Assembly: GCA_903917425.1 (NCBI GenBank)
Contig: CAIXAQ010000413.1
Coordinates: 1 to 16,768, forward strand
Direction of reading: 5' to 3'
Origin: an uncultured Bacteroidales bacterium
Lineage (GTDB): Bacteria > Bacteroidota > Bacteroidia > Bacteroidales > UBA4417
DNA length: 16,768 nt
In this document: positions 1 through 5,256 of the stretch, in pieces
How positions within the stretch are numbered: position 1 is the first letter of the stretch
How the letters are laid out: every line of letters starts with the position of its first letter
The notes under the pieces: generated by a model
What the model was told of the DNA's origin: nothing
The model's input: only the letters and a program-made list of their open reading frames with translations
The model's database searches: none
Made by a program: the position numbers and the translations under genes

Positions 1-354
1 AAGATTAGATTTTTGAATACTGTTTTCATGTGATATTGATTTTGTTATTAATAGAATTACTATTTCTTTTGTCTGAAATTTTTGTCTGTTTACAATGAAT
101 GCCAACTTGTTTCTATCAACAAATATACCCCACTTTCCCTAACATCCATCCTTTTTCACTATTTATTTAGTTTCGCAATTTGCCCCTCGCTTTCTCGCTA
201 ATCCTTCTGTGTTGCTATATAAAGCCATAACGTTAAAATCATTAACAGAGATTTATATGGTAGCCGGGGTATTAAATATTTTCGAATAAATCATTCTAAG
301 AAAAATTGTTTCTTTCGTCCTCAATACTTTTATTGTGAACTTATTGCGGGGCAT
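1..354. other. AT-rich intergenic stretch downstream of the first GNAT gene
   Basis: This 354 bp stretch has no convincing open reading frame. Its only recognisable content is repeat copy A at about 181-275, annotated separately. The part before 180 is AT-rich and shows no clear promoter or terminator. It lies 3' of the minus-strand acetyltransferase, so it may hold that unit's transcript end, but no classical hairpin with a T-run is visible. Confidence 0.6.
181..275 (+). repeat. Interspersed repeat family, copy A
   Basis: One of four diverged copies of an intergenic repeat (A 181, B 2401, C 3536, D about 4412). The copy starts with a C-rich end (gcccctcgct), continues with a core at 201-223 (atccttctgtgttgctat...) that matches copy D at 18 of 23 positions by eye, then an atcatt block at 238, and ends in a G-rich end (tagccggggt, 261-270). 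The second half aligns well with copy C. The C-rich and G-rich ends are imperfect inverted repeats, so the unit could fold back on itself. Function unknown; an immobile MITE- or REP-like element is the simplest reading. Confidence 0.6.
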
Positions 355-870
355 TTATTTCAACTTCGCATATCTTATTTCGTTGTAAATCTTACCCTGT
401 TTGGTAACGGCATTTTTAAAAACCGCTTCTTTTTCGAATCCGCATTTTTCGAGTACACGTTGAGAAGACTTATTGAATTCAAATACGCCTGTATGTATCC
501 TGACAATGCCTAGCTTATCAAAACCGAAATCAGTTACCAGGTTTACAGCTTTTGTCGTAATTCCCTTATTCCAGAAAGGTTCTCCAATAAAATATCCTAT
601 TTCCGCACTATTTTTATATATATCATTTCCAACAAGTAAACTTATATTGCCAACATAATCTCCCTGGTATTCAATTGCGAAAAATGTCTTTGGATTTTGT
701 TTGGACACCATGTTAATAAATCCTTTTGCGTCCTCAATCGTATAAGGGTTTGGGAAAGCATCTCTCAGATTTATGCTCACTTTCTCATTATTTGCATATT
801 CTGCAAGTTTCGGAATATCCGATTCTTCTATTTCCCGTAGGGCTACATCTCCATTTCGCGCAATGATCAT
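355..870 (-). CDS. GNAT N-acetyltransferase, RimJ/RimL type
   Basis: Predicted cytoplasmic acetyl-CoA-dependent N-acetyltransferase of 171 residues, normal for the Acetyltransf_3 (RimJ/RimL-like) branch that acetylates protein N-termini or small amines. The N-terminal part (residues 8-40) reads as the usual opening strand and helix of the family (LREIEESDIPKLAEYANNEK). The acetyl-CoA pyrophosphate loop is FWNKGITTKA at 99-108, replacing the classical Q/RxxGxG/A with N-K-G-I-T. The NKSSQRVLEKCGF segment at 133-145 is the typical final helix and strand of the fold. It lies 49 nt downstream of the beta-barrel gene and has no obvious promoter of its own, so it may be co-transcribed with that gene. 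The true substrate cannot be read from sequence. Confidence 0.88.
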   Translation of the reverse strand: MIIARNGDVALREIEESDIPKLAEYANNEKVSINLRDAFPNPYTIEDAKGFINMVSKQNPKTFFAIEYQGDYVGNISLLVGNDIYKNSAEIGYFIGEPFWNKGITTKAVNLVTDFGFDKLGIVRIHTGVFEFNKSSQRVLEKCGFEKEAVFKNAVTKQGKIYNEIRYAKLK

Positions 871-919
871 AGCAATTTGATGTCTTTTATTTTGTTTATC
901 AACCCGGCAGCGGAATTGT

Positions 920-1579
920 TTATTTGTTTTTTAAACCAAACTCGTACCCTAAGGTTAATTCAAGAGTGTGCTGTTTTGGTTCAAGCGGAGAACCACTCCT
1001 GTTAGAGGTAGTCAAGGCAAAATCATACCTGGCTTCAAGCATAATTTTATCTTTTGTTAAAATCGGAATGCCTACACCACCTCCGATAGCCAATCCGAAA
1101 TCGAGCCTGTTGTGATTTTGCATATCCATGGCATTTTTCTGGTCAATGTATTGTCCTTCGAAAGTGCCCTGGTATCTCTCGACCCCGCTTATCAAATACC
1201 CTGTGTATATTCCGGTGTTTAGAAAGAAATTATTCTTACTGCCGATTTTTAATTTTAACAGGATCGGAAGGTTAATATAATTGTATGTATAATAATTGCC
1301 ATCAGTTGACGAACCGTCAACATCAACTGTATATAAATATTTGGTTCCTTTCTGTTCAAAACCCAGTTCGCCTTTTAAAAACAGCTTTTCTATATTGAGC
1401 TTATAGTCGGCCGAAATTCCAAAAGCCATTCCTGCTTTAAACGAAGATTTTGCATACGTTGCAGTATAAAAGTCAGAAAAGGTGACACCTCCTTTGGGTG
1501 TTAATGATACAAACTGACCCTGTACTGAAAAAGTAAAAACTAATAAAATCAGTGATAATGCAAATATTGATTTTCTCAT
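920..1579 (-). CDS. PorT-family outer-membrane beta-barrel protein
   Basis: A 219-residue exported protein with a clear signal peptide: basic MRK start, hydrophobic core at about 5-17, probable cleavage after the VQG at 19-21. The rest alternates short amphipathic beta strands with turns, carries many aromatic and glycine residues (for example KAGMAFGISADYKL and LDFGLAIGGGVGIPIL), and ends in strand-like ELTLGYEFGLKNK. This fits the Bacteroidota outer-membrane beta-barrel family often annotated PorT or OMP_b-brl_2, usually about 200-230 residues. The physiological role is unknown; members are found both in T9SS assembly and as orphan barrels, and I see no reason to call this one the T9SS PorT itself. 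A -7/-33 promoter lies just upstream. Confidence 0.8.
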   Translation of the reverse strand: MRKSIFALSLILLVFTFSVQGQFVSLTPKGGVTFSDFYTATYAKSSFKAGMAFGISADYKLNIEKLFLKGELGFEQKGTKYLYTVDVDGSSTDGNYYTYNYINLPILLKLKIGSKNNFFLNTGIYTGYLISGVERYQGTFEGQYIDQKNAMDMQNHNRLDFGLAIGGGVGIPILTKDKIMLEARYDFALTTSNRSGSPLEPKQHTLELTLGYEFGLKNK

Positions 1580-1642
1580 GGTGTTTTTTTGAGCATTTAA
1601 TCAGGACTTAATTCTGTTCCTAATTCACCTCTATAGAATGTG

Positions 1643-1671
1643 CAAACATACTTACTTATATTAAATGTCAA
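1643..1671 (-). promoter_or_regulatory. Bacteroidota-type promoter for the beta-barrel gene
   Basis: On the minus strand the sequence reads TTG (1671-1669), 18 nt, then TATGTTTG (1650-1643), matching the Bacteroidota TTG/TAnnTTTG pattern. It overlaps the last codons of the upstream putative lipoprotein gene and lies 63 nt before the barrel start codon. This suggests the barrel gene has its own start of transcription. Confidence 0.5.
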
Positions 1672-2122
1672 TTGAGAAATGCATTGAAGATATCCCAATA
1701 CCGATTAACACTAGTAATGCCAAACCAATTCCACCCAGGACAAGTGCAGTGGTTTTCCCCGGATCTTCTTCGATACGTTGAACTTTTAGCACTCCGGCAA
1801 GTGGTAAACTAAGAATTTTCGCAGGACTGATCCTGACTAAAGAGTCTGCTGTCGGATAGATACGGATAAAATCACCTGTTGTTAATACATCAAAATCCGG
1901 GTTATAGATTTTACCGGATAAAGTATCATTTACCACTGCTATTTTCTGCAATACATAAACTGATTTGTGGCAATGGATGGCATACGCGAATTTCGGAGAA
2001 TATGCCGGAAGATTTGCAGTTGAAATAATGTTGGAAGTAACACATCCGTATTGTTGTACCAACAGGACGAAGATCATTGACAGCGGAATAATTCTTTTAA
2101 TTGCTTCAGAGAAAGTTTTCAT
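1661..2122 (-). CDS. Putative small lipoprotein with C-terminal membrane helix
   Basis: A 153-residue protein I do not recognise. Its N-terminus is signal-like: charged MKTFSEAIKRI, then a hydrophobic stretch to residue 23, then QQYGC with the cysteine at 27, followed by small polar residues. This is compatible with a lipoprotein signal, although Q-Q-Y-G-C is a poor lipobox. The middle (about 45-120) is beta-rich and soluble-looking, with phrases such as DTLSGKIYNPDFDVLTTGDFI suggesting a compact extracytoplasmic domain. Residues about 124-145 (TALVLGGIGLALLVLIGIGI) form a strong hydrophobic segment. A lipid-anchored protein with a C-terminal membrane helix is unusual; alternatively the first segment is an ordinary membrane anchor. 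No enzymatic motif is visible. Confidence 0.7.
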   Translation of the reverse strand: MKTFSEAIKRIIPLSMIFVLLVQQYGCVTSNIISTANLPAYSPKFAYAIHCHKSVYVLQKIAVVNDTLSGKIYNPDFDVLTTGDFIRIYPTADSLVRISPAKILSLPLAGVLKVQRIEEDPGKTTALVLGGIGLALLVLIGIGISSMHFSIDI

Positions 2123-2221
2123 AAAAACAGGTTTTTAAAATAACTTGCTATTGCATTGTAAACTACAAGTTGTTTGTTGCTTCTTAATACAAGTTCTATT
2201 TCACGAAGTGTTTACCTGAAT

Positions 2222-2252
2222 CAAAAATACGATTTATTTGCCAAAAAGCAAA
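2222..2252 (-). promoter_or_regulatory. Bacteroidota-type promoter for the putative lipoprotein gene
   Basis: Minus strand reads TTTG (2252-2249), a 19 nt spacer, then TATTTTTG (2229-2222). Both boxes and the spacing fit the Bacteroides -33 TTTG and -7 TAnnTTTG consensus. The -7 box ends 99 nt before the start codon at 2122, implying a leader of roughly 90 nt. Confidence 0.55.
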
Positions 2253-2292
2253 AATGTCTTTTGCTGCTTTCAGGTGGACTCAACAACTAATT

Positions 2293-2390
2293 ACTCTGCG
2301 GTTCTTTGCGTCTTCTTTGCGGAACTCTGCGGTAAAAAGATATTTAACCGCTGAGAAGCGCTGAACTTGCATGCAGAAGGCCGCAAAGAT
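2293..2390. repeat. Short-period CTYTGCGG array with degenerate inverted partner
   Basis: Four near-tandem units of a CTYTGCGG-type motif with a step of about 10-11 nt run from 2293 to 2333 (actctgcggtt, ctttgcgtctt, ctttgcggaa, ctctgcggt). A degenerate reverse-complement partner follows at 2347-2387. The inner ends, ctctgcggt at 2325-2333 and accgctgag at 2347-2355, pair at 8 of 9 positions around a 13 nt loop. Lies between the putative lipoprotein and START genes, outside any coding frame I can support. Confidence 0.55.
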
Positions 2391-2400
2391 TGAGTCTGTT

Positions 2401-2484
2401 AGCCCCGCTGCTGTTCGGATTTTTTCGCATGGTTCTTTATATCCGCAATTATATCATCCCACTATATTGATTCGGGCGGGAAAG
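2401..2484 (+). repeat. Interspersed repeat family, copy B
   Basis: Same family and orientation as copies A, C and D. The C-rich end agccccgctg is at 2401-2410. The core begins at 2419 (attttttcgcatggttct) and matches copy D at 18 of 24 positions by eye. The caattatatcat block is at 2446-2457. The distal end is more diverged (gggcggg near 2474-2480). It directly follows the short-period array at 2293-2390. Confidence 0.6.
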
Positions 2485-2551
2485 GAGATTCGGGAATTAA
2501 AATTTCGTTTTTGCACCTAATCAATTCATATAAAGCAACGACAGATAGTTG

Positions 2552-2661
2552 CCACAGATTACGCCGATTACACCGACAAATATTCAATTTATTATATTCA
2601 ACTATCATTTTATAAAACTGCTGAAAGCAGTTTAAATCTGCGGAATTTGTGAAATCTGTGG
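2552..2661. repeat. Period-9 inverted array pair with central hairpin
   Basis: Left arm: three 9-mers at 2552-2578 (ccacagatt, acgccgatt, acaccgaca). Right arm: three inverted 9-mers at 2635-2661 (aatctgcgg, aatttgtga, aatctgtgg). The outermost units are exact reverse complements (ccacagatt/aatctgtgg). Just inside the right arm, 2615-2633 is a perfect 7-bp hairpin (aaactgc, 5 nt loop, gcagttt). It sits 3' of the START-domain gene and could mark a transcript end, but no T-run follows on the minus strand. The ccacagatt...gatt wording is a familiar kind of intergenic repeat in environmental genomes. Confidence 0.6.
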
Positions 2662-2701
2662 CTAAAACACCTTTTGATGAGGCAGATCATATACCCGTTT
2701 T

Positions 2702-3331
2702 TCATTTATTTGCAGGCACATTCGAGAGCACCCGATCGCGCATGCCTTTCATCACTCTCATAGGCGTTTCAGTAATTACCGAATTATAAAGCCACGAAGG
2801 AATATTCCCGCCGGGGTCAACAAATCCCTCCAGAATTACATGAACATAGCCATCGGGTAGGGATCGAACGGTCCATTTCTGCCAATAACGTTTTATCCTG
2901 ACCATACCCGTTCGTTCGGCGACTGCATTGGGAATGGGTTTTGAAAAAATGATCCTGTCGCCGGTAACCGGATCGATAGAAATGCGGGCTTCAAGAGCAA
3001 GGTCGCGCTTCGAAAACGGCCATGGCACATTGTATACCAGGTAATACCAGATCATTTTATCTTCCTCAAAAGCGAGAACTCTTTTTTCAATAATATCTTT
3101 ATCCCACCATTCAATATTGTTTGCATTGCCGACAATAAGGTTAACCTTCACGATATCAGCCTTGAATGTTATCTCGCCTCTGAATGATTTCAGAGAACTT
3201 TTTGCCTCGTCGCGGGTATAAATTTTTATACCGGTACTTTCTTTGACAAAATTCCATTGTTGCCCGAAAATGAATTGAGTGGGTAAAAAACAAACTATAA
3301 ATAGAATCAGAAATACACGGGAATAATTCAT
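2702..3331 (-). CDS. Secreted START-domain (lipid-binding-like) protein
   Basis: A 209-residue protein with a signal peptide (hydrophobic residues about 6-22, probable cleavage after the FG at 23-24) followed by one START-type domain filling the rest. Features include the opening WNFVKESTGIKIYTRD, the strand-rich region with NIEWWDKDI, the YYLVYNVPWPFSKRDLAL segment (typical of START/SRPBCC proteins: VPWPFSxRD), and the closing long amphipathic helix SWLYNSVITETPMRVMKGMRDRV. The family forms a hydrophobic cavity for lipids, sterols or other apolar ligands. Export to the periplasm implies binding or shuttling of an envelope or environmental lipid, but the ligand is unknown. It stands alone between two repeat-filled spacers, with a promoter of its own. 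Confidence 0.85.
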   Translation of the reverse strand: MNYSRVFLILFIVCFLPTQFIFGQQWNFVKESTGIKIYTRDEAKSSLKSFRGEITFKADIVKVNLIVGNANNIEWWDKDIIEKRVLAFEEDKMIWYYLVYNVPWPFSKRDLALEARISIDPVTGDRIIFSKPIPNAVAERTGMVRIKRYWQKWTVRSLPDGYVHVILEGFVDPGGNIPSWLYNSVITETPMRVMKGMRDRVLSNVPANK

Positions 3332-3407
3332 TATCTGAAAGGTTTATTATTAATAGATAGTATGCAGCTTCATCATTAAAAACAATACAAATGTCTCAAT
3401 TGTTCTG

Positions 3408-3435
3408 CAAATATAAAAAAGTGCTGCCATTGCAA
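3408..3435 (-). promoter_or_regulatory. Bacteroidota-type promoter for the START-domain gene
   Basis: Minus strand reads TTG (3435-3433), 17 nt, then TATATTTG (3415-3408). It ends 76 nt before the START gene's start codon. Agreement with TAnnTTTG is exact; the -33 side is only a TTG. Confidence 0.5.
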
Positions 3436-3535
3436 GTTCATGAAGAGATAGTATTCCTTCACAAAGGGGGCTTTGGCAGATTTTCAGCGCTTATCAGGCA
3501 GCATATAGATCGTATTAGCGACTTCGTTAAGTTTT

Positions 3536-3627
3536 GCCCCCGGCTATTTTGCGAATCCTTTCAGGTGGTTCTATAAATCACATTTATATCATTCAATAGT
3601 GATTTGTTTTGGCAGCGGGGGTTATTT
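3536..3627 (+). repeat. Interspersed repeat family, copy C
   Basis: The best-preserved copy together with A. C-rich end gcccccggct at 3536-3545. Core from 3555 (atcctttcaggtggttctat) sharing an uninterrupted gtggttctataaat with copy D. The catttatatcatt block is at 3581-3593. G-rich end ggcagcgggggtta at 3611-3624. The ends are imperfect inverted repeats (gcccccggct against agcgggggt), giving a potential stem closing a loop of about 65 nt. Confidence 0.65.
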
Positions 3628-3785
3628 ATTATATACAAGTGGTAAACTATAAAGGTCTGGCTATTAATTGAAAAAGTCAACAGGCGAAAAGTATATAGGA
3701 AATTCTCCATTTTGGTATTTAGTTCAACGTGGACTTCATTCCAAATGAAGGACTTTTTATTGGTATCGGCTTTTGGCCCAAATTG

Positions 3786-4247
3786 TCAGGTCATAATTTC
3801 CAGGGCCTTTTCAAAGCAGATACTATTGGCAACATCCTTATAATGACCGTAATTGGGCATCACTTTGAATTTATTCTTTTTATAAAGTTTGATTGCTTCC
3901 GGTTGATTTTTCCCGGTTTCCAAAATGCATTTTCCGAAATCAAGTTCTTTACCCCAAGATTCCAATTCTTTTAATATAAATGAAGCAATACCTTGTCTGC
4001 GTTTTTTTAGAGGAACGAACATTCGCTTAATTTCCATTGTTTTTTCGGAATATTTCCTCAGAGCACCGCAACCAATAGGTTCAGCTTCATCATAAACAAC
4101 AATTACATGTTTCAGACTGTCAGTTTTGTTCAATTGCGCATAAAATATATGTTCTTTTCCATCACGCATCTTTAAATCAAGATCGAGTTCTTTGACAAGT
4201 TCCTGAAAATCTTTGTTGTCGGAGTTTGTTCGTTTAGCGATCATCAT
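3786..4247 (-). CDS. GNAT N-acetyltransferase
   Basis: A 153-residue cytoplasmic acetyltransferase of the Acetyltransf_1 fold. Motif A is intact: the beta strand EIKRMFVPL at 72-80 is followed by the acetyl-CoA loop KKRRQGIASFILKELE at 81-96, containing R-R-Q-G-I-A (the family's Q/RxxGxG/A). Motif B is the CILETGKNQPEAIKLYKKNKFK region at about 107-128. The N-terminal half (FQELVKELDLDL...) is less typical. Start is at the first of two consecutive methionines; no Shine-Dalgarno sequence distinguishes them. It is monocistronic, with copies C and D of the repeat on either side. It is close to the size of many stand-alone GNATs; substrate unknown. Confidence 0.88.
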   Translation of the reverse strand: MMIAKRTNSDNKDFQELVKELDLDLKMRDGKEHIFYAQLNKTDSLKHVIVVYDEAEPIGCGALRKYSEKTMEIKRMFVPLKKRRQGIASFILKELESWGKELDFGKCILETGKNQPEAIKLYKKNKFKVMPNYGHYKDVANSICFEKALEIMT

Positions 4248-4309
4248 ACTTATAAATTCGTCACAGGTGATTTGTAATCGCGAAGTGTCGGCTCATATTG
4301 TTACCAAGC

Positions 4310-4321
4310 GTTTATATAAAC
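4310..4321. repeat. Perfect 12-bp palindrome upstream of GNAT
   Basis: gtttatataaac is a perfect palindrome 63 nt before the start codon of the second acetyltransferase. It could be an operator half-site pair or simply AT-rich chance. Confidence 0.25.
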
Positions 4322-4411
4322 AGATATATACTACTTTTAGTTCTAACGGCCACTTTTCAATAGATATCCTGTTACAATCCATTCTTTAACAGATCAGGGT
4401 CCAACCCGGCA

Positions 4412-4483
4412 TTTCACAGCTGCCGCACTGATCCTTTTGCGTGGTTCTATAAATACACCACAATTACCTGATTGATGCTACTA
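4412..4483 (+). repeat. Interspersed repeat family, copy D (truncated or diverged ends)
   Basis: Core from 4431 (atccttttgcgtggttctat) is close to the family consensus and shares 14 straight bases with copy C. The start is atypical (cacagctgccgcactg in place of the C-rich end), and the distal half keeps only caatta at 4461-4466 plus a short stretch. The DUF2141-like gene ends at 4501, so the 3' end of the element may have been lost at that side. Confidence 0.55.
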
Positions 4484-4500
4484 AACATGACATTCATTGA

Positions 4501-4959
4501 TTATAAGTAACTTAGTGAAATCGAAATTGTTTGTGCCGGTTTATTGAAATTAAATTTTGCATCATCGTACTTTGGAGGTCCGAAATGGCCTTTTGCATGG
4601 TTCGAAACGCCTATACCTTCTTTTGGCATGCCCAGAAAATTAGTTTTCAGTGCTTTATTTTTGTCTTCATCGTGAAATACATAAACAGCATAGGTTCCCA
4701 TGTCAATATTCGTAAAAGTATATTCAGCTGAATTACCGGCAATTTTAATATACCCGGATAATAGCGACTTTTCAGTATGGTTGGGGAAGGCATCCCCTGC
4801 ATTAAACAGGAAGAAAGCCGCCTGCCCGCTATTATTTTTAAAATTAGTTACAACAACCTTGAGGTTCCCCTTCACAAGCCGGGTCTGACTGGTAATTGGA
4901 AGGCTTGCCATTGCAATGAGCAAAGCAAGCACATATTTCATTAAATGGGCTTTTCGCAT
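4501..4959 (-). CDS. DUF2141-family secreted protein
   Basis: A small exported protein of unknown biochemical function. Residues 7-25 (MKYVLALLIAMASLPITSQ) are a textbook signal peptide. The in-frame methionine at residue 7 (start 4941) may therefore be the real start; from the upstream ATG the product is 152 residues. The mature part has the DUF2141 hallmarks: a first strand LKVVVTNFKNNSGQAAFFLF, a middle IDMGTYAVYVFHDEDKNKALKTN, and the GMPKEGIGVSNHAKGHFGPP segment before the final strands. The family is widespread in Bacteroidota and predicted to be a periplasmic or outer-membrane-associated beta-sandwich. It is the most upstream gene of the minus-strand series; a near-consensus -7 box (AATGTTTG on the minus strand, 5057-5050) lies about 90 nt ahead but is weak. 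Confidence 0.82.
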   Translation of the reverse strand: MRKAHLMKYVLALLIAMASLPITSQTRLVKGNLKVVVTNFKNNSGQAAFFLFNAGDAFPNHTEKSLLSGYIKIAGNSAEYTFTNIDMGTYAVYVFHDEDKNKALKTNFLGMPKEGIGVSNHAKGHFGPPKYDDAKFNFNKPAQTISISLSYL

Positions 4960-5112
4960 AGTTTGATTTTTTTCGACTTCATCATTTATCTGATATGTGA
5001 TTGCACTATAGGAAAATTATATTTAATCCAGAGTCAGTTATGCACCTTTCAAACATTTATTCCGGGGTTGGAATTTCATTGATTATTTCACATGTTTCAG
5101 TCTATCAAAGGT

Positions 5113-5127
5113 ATCCCAAAATGGGAT
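5113..5127. repeat. Small perfect hairpin between divergent genes
   Basis: atccca, aaa loop, tgggat. It lies in the 297 bp divergent spacer between the DUF2141-like gene and the first C25 peptidase. It could be an operator or a structural element; no further copy was seen in the window. Confidence 0.25.
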
Positions 5128-5208
5128 GCTCAAGCACCTGTAATAAAAAAAGTATTTTCGGCTCCCTATCTTAATTTGAATATTTCTTTTACGGTATCAA
5201 TAAATATA

Positions 5209-5216
5209 TAACTTTG
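5209..5216 (+). promoter_or_regulatory. -7 box for first C25 peptidase gene
   Basis: TAACTTTG matches TAnnTTTG exactly and ends 40 nt before the start codon at 5257. The -33 side is poor: only a TTTT (5187-5190) at a plausible 18 nt spacing. The leader between box and start codon is A/T-rich and lacks a Shine-Dalgarno motif, as is usual in this phylum. Confidence 0.45.
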
Positions 5217-5256
5217 TAGCTCTTAATTAGTTCAATCATTTAATTTAAGATTAAGT

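Larger units (their letters stand above)
3332..3785. other. Long spacer between START and GNAT genes
   Basis: This 454 bp spacer holds the START promoter (3408-3435), repeat copy C (3536-3627) and a small 6-bp inverted repeat at 3734-3750 (cttcat/atgaag, 5 nt loop). A 61-codon plus-strand frame starting at 3391 has no recognisable features and runs into the repeat, so it is not called. Nothing else was recognised. Confidence 0.55.

Noticed and set aside
2615..2633. Hairpin as an intrinsic terminator of the START gene
   Set aside because: The 7-bp stem is perfect, but no T-run follows it on the minus strand; kept only as part of the repeat element.
3391..3576. Plus-strand frame of 61 codons between the START and GNAT genes
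   Set aside because: No recognisable domain, overlaps the minus-strand promoter region of the START gene and runs into repeat copy C.
4960..5256. Promoter for the DUF2141-like gene at 5050-5057
   Set aside because: The minus-strand box is AATGTTTG, lacking the first T of TAnnTTTG, and no good -33 box was seen; not listed as a feature.
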